Shown here: one piece after another, positions 9,079-17,925 of the stretch | Layout: each line of letters starts with the position of its first letter | How positions within the stretch are numbered: the stretch's first letter is position 1 | NCBI RefSeq assembly: GCF_023715745.1 | Contig: NZ_JAMBOV010000003.1 | Span: forward strand, 496,001 to 560,000 | Origin: Microbacterium oleivorans | GTDB lineage: Bacteria > Actinomycetota > Actinomycetes > Actinomycetales > Microbacteriaceae | Reading direction: 5' to 3' | DNA: 64,000 bases | Program-made: the position numbers and the translations under genes | The notes under the pieces: model-generated | The model's database searches: none | What the model saw: the letters and a program-made list of their open reading frames with translations, nothing else | Told to the model about the DNA's origin: nothing

Positions 9079-9657
9079 TTAGTCGAGACCGCGCGCGGTC
9101 CCGCCGTCGGCGGGGAGGGTGACCGCGGCGACCCGCAGCGCGCCGTCGAGCTCATCCGACAGCGGTCGTCGACCGGGCCCGCCCCGAGCCCATCGCTCGA
9201 TCGCGATCATCACGGCCGCAGCGTGGGCGGCTCCCGCCACTGCAGCCCGGACGGGCGCGACTCCGGCCCGCTGGAGGGACACGTCGACGGCCTGCGCGAT
9301 GCGCGCCTGACGCACCGCCGCCGCGCGCTCGAGCTCGTCCTCCACCCCCATCGCTTCGGCGTGGACCAGCGCCAGCGCCAGACTGTCCGGCGTGAGGCCT
9401 GAGCAGAGCTCCGCCACCCCGCGAACGGGATCCGCGAGCGGCACCTGCGCGCGGAGGCGTTCGATCCTCTCATCGAGGGACGACCAGAGGATCGCTTCCT
9501 TCGACTCGAAGTAGTTGAAGAAGCTGGACCGGCTGACGCCCGCGCGTCCCGCGATATCGGTGACGGATGTCGCGTGGTACCCGCGCTCGAGGAAGAGTTC
9601 GCACGCAGCCTCGGAGAGCACCTCCCGCGAGGACGCGCGGGGACGGCCGGTCGTCAT
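9079..9657 (-). CDS. TetR family transcriptional regulator
   Basis: 192 residues. The N-terminal helix-turn-helix is clear: [20 protein letters not shown] and [19 protein letters not shown]. The ligand domain is not assignable. It is divergent from lipB, and the 61-base gap holds a 21-bp interrupted palindrome that is its probable operator, so it may control itself and perhaps lipBA. A TAGGAT -10 sits six bases before the ATG (9669-9664), consistent with a leaderless message; the same bases include a weak AGGA, so normal initiation is also possible. Confidence 0.9.
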   Translation of the reverse strand: MTTGRPRASSREVLSEAACELFLERGYHATSVTDIAGRAGVSRSSFFNYFESKEAILWSSLDERIERLRAQVPLADPVRGVAELCSGLTPDSLALALVHAEAMGVEDELERAAAVRQARIAQAVDVSLQRAGVAPVRAAVAGAAHAAAVMIAIERWARGGPGRRPLSDELDGALRVAAVTLPADGGTARGLD

Positions 9658-9663
9658 GCGGAG

Positions 9664-9669
9664 ATCCTA
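9664..9669 (-). promoter_or_regulatory. -10 element of the tetR gene
   Basis: TAGGAT on the minus strand with six bases between it and the ATG, the same geometry as other leaderless starts in this window. Confidence 0.4.
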
Positions 9670-9680
9670 TCCTCGGCGTA

Positions 9681-9701
9681 TTGTTGCACGGAGTCCAACA
9701 A
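9681..9701. promoter_or_regulatory. Probable TetR operator between tetR and lipB
   Basis: Inverted repeat with 9-base arms, TTGTTGCAC and GTCCAACAA (one mismatch), around a 3-base centre GGA. Size and symmetry are typical of TetR sites. It lies 24 bases before tetR and 18 bases before lipB, so binding would affect both promoters. Confidence 0.65.
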
Positions 9702-9718
9702 GGCCATCAGGAGCATCT

Positions 9719-10360
9719 GTGATCGACATCCTCACCGTCGGCATGGCGCCGACGTTCGTCCCCTACCGGCAGGGCTGGGACCTGCAGCGCGAGCTGCACG
9801 CCGAGATCGCCGGCGGGACCCGCCGCGACACCCTTCTGCTCCTGGAGCATGAAGCCGTCTACACCGCGGGGGCGCGCACCGCGCGTCACGAGCGTCCGGT
9901 GGACGGGACGCCGGTCGTCGATGTCGACCGGGGCGGGAAGATCACGTGGCACGGACCGGGCCAGCTCGTCGGCTACCCGCTCGTGCGCCTCCCGGAACCG
10001 GTCGACGTCGTCGCTCACGTGCGTCGTCTGGAGGATCTCCTCATCGCCGTCGCCGAGACGGTCGGCGTCGCCGGTGTCCGCGTCGATGGACGCAGCGGTG
10101 TGTGGGTCGACGTGGACGGTGTCTTCTCGAAGGTGGCCGCGATCGGGGTTCGCGTGCAGCGCGGTGTGACGATGCACGGCTTCGCGCTGAACTGCGACAA
10201 CACGCTCGAGCCCTTCGAGCGCATCATCCCGTGCGGGATCACGGATGCCGGAGTCACGACGCTCAGCGACCGGTCGGGACGACGGATCACCCCCGCCGAC
10301 ATCCTGCCCGCCGTCGCAGAAGCGTTCGCGGCCGAGTATGGGAGCGAGGTCGCCGCGTGA
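9719..10360 (+). CDS. lipB: Octanoyl-[acyl carrier protein]:protein octanoyltransferase
   Basis: 213 residues from a GTG at 9719 with AGGAG six bases upstream; the longer open frame has no ribosome site. LipB moves octanoate from ACP to lipoyl domains of the 2-oxoacid dehydrogenases and GcvH. The core [20 protein letters not shown], the catalytic Lys in FSKVAAIGV and the catalytic Cys in [10 protein letters not shown] are all present. The stop overlaps the lipA start as GTGA, so the pair is translationally coupled. Confidence 0.96.
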   Translation: MIDILTVGMAPTFVPYRQGWDLQRELHAEIAGGTRRDTLLLLEHEAVYTAGARTARHERPVDGTPVVDVDRGGKITWHGPGQLVGYPLVRLPEPVDVVAHVRRLEDLLIAVAETVGVAGVRVDGRSGVWVDVDGVFSKVAAIGVRVQRGVTMHGFALNCDNTLEPFERIIPCGITDAGVTTLSDRSGRRITPADILPAVAEAFAAEYGSEVAA

Positions 10361-11355
10361 GCTCGCCCGCCGCACCGGAGGGGCGACGGATGCTGCGCCT
10401 CGAAGTCCGCAACGCGCAGACGCCCATCGAACGCAAACCGGAGTGGATCCGGACGAAGGCGAAGATGGGGCCCGAGTACCGGGAGTTGCAGGGTCTCGTG
10501 AAGGACGAGGGGTTGCACACCGTCTGTCAGGAGGCCGGATGCCCCAACATCTTCGAATGTTGGGAGGATCGCGAGGCGACCTTCCTCATCGGTGGCTCGC
10601 AGTGCACCAGGCGATGCGACTTCTGTCAGATCGACACCGGCAAGCCCGCGGACTACGACACGGATGAGCCGCGCCGGGTCGCGGAGAGCGTCACGCGCAT
10701 GCGATTGCGCTACGCGACGGTGACCTGCGTCGCGCGCGACGATCTCGCGGACGGTGGCGCTTGGCTCAACGCGGAGACGGTACGCCGCATCCACGCCGAC
10801 AACCCGGGGACCGGCGTGGAGCTGCTGGCCACGGACTTCAACGGGGATCCGGAGCTGCTCGACGTCGTGTTCGCGTCGCGGCCCGAGGTGTTCGCCCACA
10901 ACGTGGAGACGGTTCCGAGGATCTTCAAGCGGATCCGCCCGGCGTTCCGATACGACCGCTCTCTCGGAGTGCTGACGCGGGCACGGGATGCCGGCCTCAT
11001 CACGAAGTCGAACCTGATCCTCGGCATGGGCGAGGAGCGAGGCGAGATCGAGGAGGCCCTGCGGGACCTGCACGCCGCAGGGACGGACATCATCACCCTG
11101 ACGCAGTACCTGCGACCCACACCGCGTCACCTCCCGGTCGCACGCTGGGTGACTCCTCAGGAGTTCGTCGAGCTGAAGGAAATCGCGGAATCCATCGGGT
11201 TCCTCGGCGTCCTCGCCGGGCCGCTCGTGCGCTCGTCGTACCGTGCGGGTCGGCTCTGGGCCCGCTCGATGCGGTCGAAGGGCCGGGAGATCCCCGCAGC
11301 ACTCGCGCACCTCGCCGATGAGGCGGAGGCGGAGGGGTTCGCACAGGCCGTGTGA
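10357..11355 (+). CDS. lipA: Lipoyl synthase
   Basis: 332 residues. A radical-SAM enzyme that inserts two sulfurs into protein-bound octanoate. The auxiliary cluster cysteines are in [12 protein letters not shown] and the radical-SAM cluster in CTRRCDFC. The C-terminal RSSYRAG motif, which supplies the auxiliary-cluster serine ligand, is present. One family position differs: the usual ATVTGVARDD reads [10 protein letters not shown], adding a cysteine. The start is the GTG overlapping the lipB stop. Confidence 0.97.
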   Translation: MSSPAAPEGRRMLRLEVRNAQTPIERKPEWIRTKAKMGPEYRELQGLVKDEGLHTVCQEAGCPNIFECWEDREATFLIGGSQCTRRCDFCQIDTGKPADYDTDEPRRVAESVTRMRLRYATVTCVARDDLADGGAWLNAETVRRIHADNPGTGVELLATDFNGDPELLDVVFASRPEVFAHNVETVPRIFKRIRPAFRYDRSLGVLTRARDAGLITKSNLILGMGEERGEIEEALRDLHAAGTDIITLTQYLRPTPRHLPVARWVTPQEFVELKEIAESIGFLGVLAGPLVRSSYRAGRLWARSMRSKGREIPAALAHLADEAEAEGFAQAV

Positions 11356-11478
11356 CGCCTCCTCCCCAGCCCGCGCTCCGGATCGCTCCTCCCCGGCGAC
11401 AGGCGGGCCGCGGCCTGGCGCTGCTCCACGCTCCTACCGTCGGGATGCCGGATGTCCCGGCCCGATCGAAGGAGCCCC

Positions 11479-11817
11479 ATGCGCACGTCACTTCCGCTCG
11501 CCACCGCTTTCGCTGCGGCCGCTGCACTCGCCGCCCTGCTGCCGCACGCGGCGGCGGTATCGACCCCCGGAGCCGTCACCGAGCCCGCGCCCGACACGGT
11601 GGTCGCGGTCACCGGAGACGCTGCCAACGGGTTCGAGATCAGTTACTACGACGGGTCGGCCGACTTCCCGCCCACCGACTCCGAGGCCCTCGCCGAGTGC
11701 GGGGAGTACGACACCCGCATCGAGCGGGTGCGCTGCCGCACGGAGGTGCGCACCTGGTACCGAGACCTCGCCGTCTTGCGGGACGCGCTCGATTGGGCGA
11801 ACGCCCCACGCGGCTGA
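11479..11817 (+). CDS. Small secreted protein of unknown function
   Basis: 112 residues from an ATG with GAAGGAG upstream. An N-terminal signal peptide is visible (MRTSLPLATAFAAAAALAAL, then an AAA-V cleavage region). The mature part is acidic with two cysteines (LAECGEYDTRIERVRCRTEV) that could pair. I do not recognise a family. A TACCGT element near 11436 may be its -10. It ends 8 bases before the convergent gene at 12325-11825. Confidence 0.7.
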   Translation: MRTSLPLATAFAAAAALAALLPHAAAVSTPGAVTEPAPDTVVAVTGDAANGFEISYYDGSADFPPTDSEALAECGEYDTRIERVRCRTEVRTWYRDLAVLRDALDWANAPRG

Positions 11818-11824
11818 CGGCTCC

Positions 11825-12325
11825 TCAGTCGGCGCTGGTCACCGATTGCACGGCGCCGGAGACGTCGAGGTTCACGAGGAGGACGTCGTCGGTGGAGTCC
11901 GGATCGAGGGCGTACTCGAGGACGGCGAACGGATCCTTGCCACCGTGCTCGTCGGCCAGGATCGTCATGCTCATCAGCTGCAGGGACCGAATGACGTCCA
12001 TGTGGGTGTCCCCGGACACGTCGACCAGGAGGTCGTCGAGATCCTCGCCCAGCATCTCCTGCTGCTGGAGGATGAACTCGGTCACCTCGCTCGTGCGGTC
12101 GTCCAGCTCGGAGACCATCGCGTTCCGCGCGCGGAGATCGATGGTCTCCAGGGCGGCGATCATCGCGGCCGCCACGTCGAGCGCGTCGATGGAGACATCG
12201 TCCTGGTCGGGCGCGGTGAGATCGACGGTCACCCGCTGATCACCGAAGTCCACGACCTCCGACCAGAAGATCGACCCGTCGGGTCCGGACTCGAGGAGTC
12301 CGAAGTAGTCGTGCTCGATCGCCAT
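11825..12325 (-). CDS. Conserved acidic protein, possibly DUF2004
   Basis: 166 residues, strongly acidic, with no signal peptide or membrane segment. It begins MAIEHDYFGLLESGPDGSIF and has a helical middle (DVAAAMIAALETIDLRARNA). I think it belongs to the DUF2004 group of short cytoplasmic proteins, but without a search this is tentative and the function is unknown. It follows ftsY in the same orientation after 44 bases that contain a GC-rich 14-bp palindrome (12349-12362). Confidence 0.7.
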   Translation of the reverse strand: MAIEHDYFGLLESGPDGSIFWSEVVDFGDQRVTVDLTAPDQDDVSIDALDVAAAMIAALETIDLRARNAMVSELDDRTSEVTEFILQQQEMLGEDLDDLLVDVSGDTHMDVIRSLQLMSMTILADEHGGKDPFAVLEYALDPDSTDDVLLVNLDVSGAVQSVTSAD

Positions 12326-12369
12326 GCATCAATGAAACCAGCCTTGGAGGTCGCGCGCGACCGCCTGGG

Positions 12370-13242
12370 TCAATCGACGAGCGCCGAGGCGAACACGTGA
12401 GGGGTGAAACCGGTCAGATCGCCGATTCCTTCGCCCTGCCCGAGCAGTTTGACCGGGATGCCGGTGCGTTCCTGCACCGCGAGCACGAAGCCGCCGCGAG
12501 CCGAGCCGTCGAGCTTGGTCAGCACGAGCCCGGTGACACCCGCGTGCTCCAGGAACGCCTCCGCCTGCATCACGCCGTTCTGACCGGTGGTCGCATCGAG
12601 CACGAGCAGGACCTCGCTGATGGGAGCCTGCTTCTCGATGACGCGCCGGATCTTCGTCAGCTCGTCCATCAGGCCACCCTTGGTGTGCAGCCGCCCGGCG
12701 GTGTCCACCAGGACGATCTCGGTACCGGTGCGGACGGCATGCTCGATGGTCTGGAAGGCGACGGATGCCGGGTCCTGCCCCTCCTGCTGGGGACGGACGA
12801 TCGCCGCGCCCCCGCGCTCGGCCCAGGTGGCGAGCTGATCCACGGCGGCCGCACGGAACGTGTCGGCGGCGCCGACGACGACCGAGCGCCCGAAGCGCCT
12901 GAGGTAGTTCGCGAACTTCCCGATGGTGGTCGTCTTGCCGACACCGTTGACACCGACGACGAGCACGACGGCGGGACGCTCGGTCAGCCGGAGGGTCGTG
13001 TCGAATTTCGCGAAGTGCTCCTCGAGCGTCTCGCGCAGCATCCGCTGGAGATCCTTCGGATCGGTCGTGCGGAAGCGCTCGACCTTTTCGCGCAACTCAT
13101 CGACGATCCGCTCGGTGATGTCGGGCCCGAAGTCCGCGGTCAGCAGAGCCGTCTCGAGGTCATCCCACGTGTTCTCATCGATCGTCGGCTTGACGAACAT
13201 GCCGCGCAGCGCGCGACCGAGGGACCAGGAGCTCTCCGCCAT
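12370..13242 (-). CDS. ftsY: Signal recognition particle receptor FtsY
   Basis: 290 residues, a short FtsY that lacks the long acidic A domain and goes almost straight into the N domain (LETALLTADFGPDITERIVD). The GTPase motifs are GVNGVGKTTTIGKFA, DTAGRLHTKGGLMDEL and TKLDGSARGGF. It receives SRP-ribosome complexes at the membrane. The ATG is six bases after TAGCCT (13254-13249) with no Shine-Dalgarno site, which suggests a leaderless mRNA. It lies downstream of smc, as is usual in actinobacteria. Confidence 0.97.
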   Translation of the reverse strand: MAESSWSLGRALRGMFVKPTIDENTWDDLETALLTADFGPDITERIVDELREKVERFRTTDPKDLQRMLRETLEEHFAKFDTTLRLTERPAVVLVVGVNGVGKTTTIGKFANYLRRFGRSVVVGAADTFRAAAVDQLATWAERGGAAIVRPQQEGQDPASVAFQTIEHAVRTGTEIVLVDTAGRLHTKGGLMDELTKIRRVIEKQAPISEVLLVLDATTGQNGVMQAEAFLEHAGVTGLVLTKLDGSARGGFVLAVQERTGIPVKLLGQGEGIGDLTGFTPHVFASALVD

Positions 13243-13248
13243 GATCCC

Positions 13249-13254
13249 AGGCTA
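13249..13254 (-). promoter_or_regulatory. -10 element of leaderless ftsY
   Basis: TAGCCT on the minus strand, six bases, then the ftsY ATG. The predicted +1 coincides with the start codon. Confidence 0.5.
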
Positions 13255-13264
13255 GTTGACGCCG

Positions 13265-13621
13265 TCAGCCCTTCTCGCAGGCGATGCCGTCCTTGTCGCG
13301 GTCCATCTTCTTGTTGGCGTTGTAGAGCGCCGTCGAGATGTACGGCTTGACCTTGAACGGCTTCTTCTTGCCGTTGACGGTGTTGTGGGTCACACCGGAC
13401 CGCGCCACCCCGCCCTTGTAGCTTTTGTTCAGCGCCGTGCAGTTCTTGAACGTCGTGATCGGCGGCTTGGCCGCCGGGACGATCGCCCGGACGTCGCTCG
13501 CGGAGATCGCGGGCGCGGCCACCGCCGCGCCGGCGGTCAGTGGGGCGCCGACCAGCGCGCCCGCGATCACCATGGCCGCCACACTCCGTCGCACCGCATT
13601 CACGCGCGCAGCACCCTTCAT
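13265..13621 (-). CDS. Secreted excalibur calcium-binding domain protein
   Basis: 118 residues from an ATG preceded by AAGGGGTGGGG. A basic N-terminus and hydrophobic stretch (VRRSVAAMVIAGALVGAPL) ending near AVAAPA form a signal peptide. The C-terminal half is an excalibur domain: FKNCTALNKSYKGGVARSG and the calcium loop DRDKDGIACE, with the conserved cysteine pair. Such proteins are extracellular and are often linked to nucleases or cell-wall proteins; this one is stand-alone. It sits alone between smc and ftsY in the same orientation. Confidence 0.88.
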   Translation of the reverse strand: MKGAARVNAVRRSVAAMVIAGALVGAPLTAGAAVAAPAISASDVRAIVPAAKPPITTFKNCTALNKSYKGGVARSGVTHNTVNGKKKPFKVKPYISTALYNANKKMDRDKDGIACEKG

Positions 13622-13689
13622 CCCCACCCCTTGTGTCCGGGCACAGTCACCGATGACCGCGCTGCGCACACGCTAGCGCACTCTGGCGG

Positions 13690-16600
13690 TCACACCCCGG
13701 CGCGTTCGCGCACGCGCTGCCCGACGACGGCGGAGACGCCGTCCTGACGCATGGACACCCCGTACAGGGCGTCCGCGATCTCCATCGTGCGCTTCTGGTG
13801 GGTGATGACGATGAGCTGGCTCGATGCGCGGAGCTGCTCGAACACGCCCAGCAGGCGACCCAGATTGGCGTCGTCGAGGGCGGCCTCGACCTCGTCGAGG
13901 ATGTAGAAGGGGCTCGGGCGGGCCTTGAAGATCGCGGTGAGGAGCGCCACCGCGGCGAGCGACCGCTCACCGCCCGAGAGCAGCGAGAGGCGTTCGATCT
14001 TCTTGCCCACCGGCCGCACGGCGACCTCGATCCCCGTCGTCAGCGGGTTGTCGGGATCGGTGAGCGAGATCGACCCGGTCCCGCCGGGGAAGAGGATCGG
14101 GAACACCTCCCCGAAGGCCACCCTCGTGTCCTCGAACGCGGCGAGGAAGATGGTCTGCATCCGCTCGTCGAGCTCCTCGATGATCGTCCGCAGGTCGGCT
14201 CGTGTACGGACGAGGTCGTCGAGCTGCTCCGTGAGGAATGCGTGCCTCTGTTCCAGAGCGGCGAACTCCTCGAGGGCGAGCGGGTTCACCCGTCCGAGCT
14301 GGGCGAGCTTGCGTTCGGCCTCCTGCAGTCGGCGCATCTGCGCGGTGCGATCGAACGGAACGTCCTCGTCGTCGTCGACCGGAATGGGGACGTCCGGGCC
14401 GTATTCCGCCAGGAGAATATCTTCGCCGAGGCCGAGTTCCGACTGCACCCGGTCAAGCAGGCTCTGCACGTGCAGACGCTTCTCGTGCATCTGGAGTTCG
14501 AGGCCATGGACCGATTCAGTGAGCCGGTTCAATCGTTCCCGGGTGGTCGCGTCGTCGCGGCGCAGCTCCGCGAGCTCCGCAGTCAGCGCGGTGCGGGTCT
14601 GCTCCGCATGCTCCAGCTCGACGCGGGCTTGCACCGTCGAACGGTCGATGGAGTCCAGGACAGGCGGCAGCGCCGCCACGACGTCCGCTGCGACGGCACG
14701 TTGGGCACGGCGGATGACCGCACGACGCGCCGCGGCCTCCGCCGCCGCGCGTTCCTTCTCCCGCTGCCGCTCGAGCTGTCCGACGCGGGCCTCGGCCGCG
14801 CGGACGCGCTCGCGCAGCGTCTCCACATCGAGCCGGGTGTCCATCTCCCGCGCGCGAGCCGACTCCAGAGCGTCGAGGAGCCCGTCGCGGGCTGACGCAT
14901 CGAGGATCGGACGGGGCGCTTCCTCGGCGACACTGAACGCGTCCGCCGCCGCGCGTGCGGCGTTCTCGGCGTCTCGAGCCGCGGCCTCGGCCTGCCCGAG
15001 GCCGGCGCGGAGCCGGTCGCATTCGGCACCGGCGGATTCGAGGCGAACCGTCGCACGGTTGAGCTGCTCCGCGTGAGCGGCGAGGGCGGAGTCGTGCTCT
15101 CGGAGCGCAGCCAATGCATCGCGCGTTCGCTGACGGGCGGCATCCCATCCCGCCTGCGCATCGGCGAGCGCCTCGCGCAGGGAATCCGCGATCACTGAGA
15201 CCTCGTCGAGCCGCAGGCGAGCAGCGTCGCGCTCGGCGGCGAGCTCGAGTCGAGACCGCGATTGACCCGAGCCGGCGCTCAGCGTGCTGGCGGTGACCGT
15301 CTCTCCCGCGCGGGTCACGACCACGATCCGCTCTCCCGCATCGGCTGCGGCGACCGCCGCCGCGTGAGCCGCGTCGAGATCGGCGGCGATGGCGACGCCG
15401 GCCAGCACGGCCCGCAGACCCTCCGGCGCGTCGACGACGTCCGCAGCCCAGGTCCACTCCCCCTCGAGCGCGGGCTTCGACACAGCCGGCCCCCGACTCA
15501 CCGCGATGTCGACGACGCCGAGTTCGTGCTCGCGAGCCGTCGCGATCACCTCTCGCGCCGTGGCGATGTCGTCCACGAGGACGCCCTCGGCGAGTGCACC
15601 GAGCGCGGCCGCGACGGCGGCCTCGAACCCGGACGAGACGCGGATGGCGTCACTCACGATGCCGCGGACCCCGTCCCCGCCGCGATCGACGATCGCCGCT
15701 GCTGCGTTGCGGATGTCGAGGGCGCGCCCGAGGGCCGCGGTCTCCGCGAGAAGCGACTCCCGCTCGCGCTCCGCGGCATGGAGACGATCGCGGATGGATC
15801 CGACCTCTGTCTCCGAATCCGACGCCTCGCGCTGTGCGCGCTCGTACGCCGCCGAGAACACGGTCGACGTGTCAGCCGGGTCCTCGGACGCCGGCGCGAT
15901 CGATGCCAGTGCGTCTTCGGCCTCGGTTCGACGCTGCTCGGCCGCGTCGAGTGCGCGTTGCTGGCGCTCGAGCGCTGTCCGGAGCGCCTCCGCCTTGGAC
16001 GCAGCCGCCTCGGCGCGGCCCCGAAGCGAGGCGAGACGCATGTCGTGTTCGGAGACCAGCGCGCTCTGCGCGGCGATGTCGGTGTCCAGCGCGTCGAGCT
16101 CGGCGCGTGCGCGGATGACGTCGCGGGCTGCGGCGGCAGCGGCATCTTTAGCGTCGCCGAGCCCCGATGCGATCTGATCGACATCCGCACGGGCCTCGTC
16201 GATGGCCCCCTGGGTGACCGTGGTTCCGACGTCGGGCTGATCGCTGTCGTCGTCGAGCAGAGCCAGGCGCTGACCGGCGAGCGAATACAGCCCGCGCAGC
16301 CTCTCCTGCACCCGGCCGAGCTCGAAGGTCACCGCGCGCGCTCGATCGACGGCCTCCGCGCGCTGATCGTTCTCGAGTTCCTCGATGCGTCGGCGGAGCC
16401 CGTCGGCGCGATCTTGAAGCACGAGCCGTTCGGCGTGCCGTTCGTGCTCGGCCCGTGCGTGGTCGGCGAGCTCCCCGCGAAGCCGAGCCAGTTCGTCGGC
16501 GTGCAGACGGGCCTTGGCATCCCGGACGACGGCGGCGATCGTCGCCGCCTCGCGGGCGATCTCCGCCTGCTTGCCGAGCGGCTTCAGCTGTCGGCGCAGC

Positions 16601-17190
16601 TCGCCGGCGAGGTCGCTCAACCGAGTGAGATTGGCCTCCATCGCCTCGAGTTTGCGGAGCGTCTTCTCCTTGCGGCGACGGTGCTTCAGGATGCCCGCGG
16701 CCTCCTCGATGAATCCGCGGCGGTCCTCCGGGCTCGCCTGCAGCACGGTGTCGAGGCGACCCTGGCCGACGATGACGTGCATCTCGCGGCCCAGGCCGGA
16801 ATCGCTCAGCAGCTCCTGCACGTCGAGGAGCCGGCAGGTCTCACCGTTGATCGCGTACTCGCTCGATCCGTTGCGGAACAGGGTCCGGCTGATCGTCACC
16901 TCGCTGTACTCGATCGGCAGCGCTCCGTCGGAGTTGTCGATCGTGAGCTGCACCTCGGCGCGACCGAGCGGGCCGCGCGTGGCCGTGCCGGCGAAGATGA
17001 CGTCCTCCATCTTCCCGCCGCGCAGCGTCTTCGCGCCCTGCTCCCCCATGACCCAGGCCAGCGCGTCGACGACGTTGGACTTACCCGATCCGTTGGGGCC
17101 GACGATGCACGTCACGCCGGGCTCGAGCGCGAAGGTCGTCGGTTGCGCGAAGGACTTGAACCCCTTGAGCGTCACGCTCTTCAGGTGCAT
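13690..17190 (-). CDS. smc: Chromosome partition protein SMC
   Basis: 1166 residues from the ATG at 17190 (MHLKSVTLKGFKSFAQPTTF), chosen because all SMC proteins begin at this point and GGAGG lies upstream; the longer open frame is not coding. Walker A GPNGSGKSN is near residue 35. Long coiled coils flank a hinge around residues 500-630. The signature LSGGERSL and Walker B YILDEVEAALDD are near the C-terminus. With ScpAB it compacts and segregates chromosomes. In many actinobacteria smc lies between the mutM/rnc group and ftsY, as here. Confidence 0.97.
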   Translation of the reverse strand: MHLKSVTLKGFKSFAQPTTFALEPGVTCIVGPNGSGKSNVVDALAWVMGEQGAKTLRGGKMEDVIFAGTATRGPLGRAEVQLTIDNSDGALPIEYSEVTISRTLFRNGSSEYAINGETCRLLDVQELLSDSGLGREMHVIVGQGRLDTVLQASPEDRRGFIEEAAGILKHRRRKEKTLRKLEAMEANLTRLSDLAGELRRQLKPLGKQAEIAREAATIAAVVRDAKARLHADELARLRGELADHARAEHERHAERLVLQDRADGLRRRIEELENDQRAEAVDRARAVTFELGRVQERLRGLYSLAGQRLALLDDDSDQPDVGTTVTQGAIDEARADVDQIASGLGDAKDAAAAAARDVIRARAELDALDTDIAAQSALVSEHDMRLASLRGRAEAAASKAEALRTALERQQRALDAAEQRRTEAEDALASIAPASEDPADTSTVFSAAYERAQREASDSETEVGSIRDRLHAAERERESLLAETAALGRALDIRNAAAAIVDRGGDGVRGIVSDAIRVSSGFEAAVAAALGALAEGVLVDDIATAREVIATAREHELGVVDIAVSRGPAVSKPALEGEWTWAADVVDAPEGLRAVLAGVAIAADLDAAHAAAVAAADAGERIVVVTRAGETVTASTLSAGSGQSRSRLELAAERDAARLRLDEVSVIADSLREALADAQAGWDAARQRTRDALAALREHDSALAAHAEQLNRATVRLESAGAECDRLRAGLGQAEAAARDAENAARAAADAFSVAEEAPRPILDASARDGLLDALESARAREMDTRLDVETLRERVRAAEARVGQLERQREKERAAAEAAARRAVIRRAQRAVAADVVAALPPVLDSIDRSTVQARVELEHAEQTRTALTAELAELRRDDATTRERLNRLTESVHGLELQMHEKRLHVQSLLDRVQSELGLGEDILLAEYGPDVPIPVDDDEDVPFDRTAQMRRLQEAERKLAQLGRVNPLALEEFAALEQRHAFLTEQLDDLVRTRADLRTIIEELDERMQTIFLAAFEDTRVAFGEVFPILFPGGTGSISLTDPDNPLTTGIEVAVRPVGKKIERLSLLSGGERSLAAVALLTAIFKARPSPFYILDEVEAALDDANLGRLLGVFEQLRASSQLIVITHQKRTMEIADALYGVSMRQDGVSAVVGQRVRERAGV

Positions 17191-17246
17191 GGGGGCCTCC
17201 GGGGTCGACGTCCCGTCCACGCTAGCGGACGATCCGCATTCTCCAC

Positions 17247-17276
17247 TTGACGCCGCGCCCAGGGCGGGTCTAGTGT
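17247..17276 (+). promoter_or_regulatory. Strong promoter for the micro-ORF/GNAT unit
   Basis: TTGACG (17247-17252), an 18-base spacer and TAGTGT (17271-17276) form the most consensus-like vegetative promoter I see in this window. The transcript would start near 17283. It is divergent from smc and is followed by a full AAAGGAGGT ribosome site. Confidence 0.65.
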
Positions 17277-17317
17277 CAGTGCTCGCGTCAGAAGTCTGAG
17301 AAAGGAGGTCCCCTGAC

Positions 17318-17428
17318 ATGATCATCGAAATGACACCCACCGGAGTCGCGTTCACCGCGTTCCCGTGCGCGCTGGGGACCGTCTCCTTCGGCGCCGCGGC
17401 GGCAGACCGCATCCGTTCCGGCCACTGA
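17318..17428 (+). CDS. 36-residue micro-protein or leader peptide
   Basis: Short ORF starting MIIEMTPTGVAFTAFPCALG and ending DRIRSGH. The AAAGGAGGT at 17301-17309 is nearly a perfect match to the 16S anti-Shine-Dalgarno sequence, at ideal spacing, and a strong promoter lies 42-71 bases upstream, so translation is very likely. The middle is hydrophobic enough for a short membrane helix. No family is recognised. About 180 bases separate it from the next ORF; I see no clear terminator between them. It could be a functional small protein or a regulator of the downstream genes. Confidence 0.6.
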   Translation: MIIEMTPTGVAFTAFPCALGTVSFGAAAADRIRSGH

Positions 17429-17609
17429 CAGCCGCCGAACATCCCGTCCCCGGACGGTGAACGCCTCCACGCCCTGAGGGCGGACTCCGTCCGTCCCCTT
17501 CGGATGCCGGGCCTCGCTGCCCCGTCCTTCTCTGCGTCTCCTCGTGCTGCGGCACGATCCTCCGCCGCGCCCTGCGGCACCCATCCCTCCCATCGAAATG
17601 AGATATCTC

Positions 17610-17867
17610 ATGTCCACATCCACCGCGCCGCAGCGCACCTCGGCGGTCCTCGCCGCGCTGCAGCATCCCACCTCGACGGACCTGCCCGTCCGTCAGACGA
17701 TCATCGACCGGATCGCGCTCCGACTGGCCGTGGCTCTCCTCATCTGGAGTACGCGTCCCGGTCCGGACCGCGAAGCCATCCACGCCCGTCGCGCTCAGCG
17801 TCTCGCACGCGAGGCGCGCGAGGCGGAGTGGGAACGCCGCCGCGCGCTCCTCGCTCCGCGCCGATGA
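17610..17867 (+). CDS. Small basic helical protein
   Basis: 85 residues if the ATG at 17610 is used (89 from the ATG at 17598); neither has a strong ribosome site. A weakly hydrophobic segment (IALRLAVALLIWS) is followed by an Arg/Ala/Glu-rich helix (ARRAQRLAREAREAEWERRR). I believe similar small proteins occur in other actinobacteria, but no function is known to me. It probably shares the transcript of the micro-ORF upstream and the GNAT gene 58 bases downstream. Confidence 0.65.
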   Translation: MSTSTAPQRTSAVLAALQHPTSTDLPVRQTIIDRIALRLAVALLIWSTRPGPDREAIHARRAQRLAREAREAEWERRRALLAPRR

Positions 17868-17925
17868 CATATCCGGGGGCCGCGACCCGCTCGCGGCCCC
17901 CGGCCCCAGCCTGAAAGAGACCATC

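Noticed and set aside
12349..12362. 14-bp palindrome GGTCGCGCGCGACC after ftsY
   Set aside because: Self-complementary GC-rich run with no real loop; could be chance, so not listed as a terminator.
15262..17250. 662-residue open frame antisense to smc
   Set aside because: Arg/Gly/Asp-rich composition typical of a shadow frame; the SMC protein opposite is intact.
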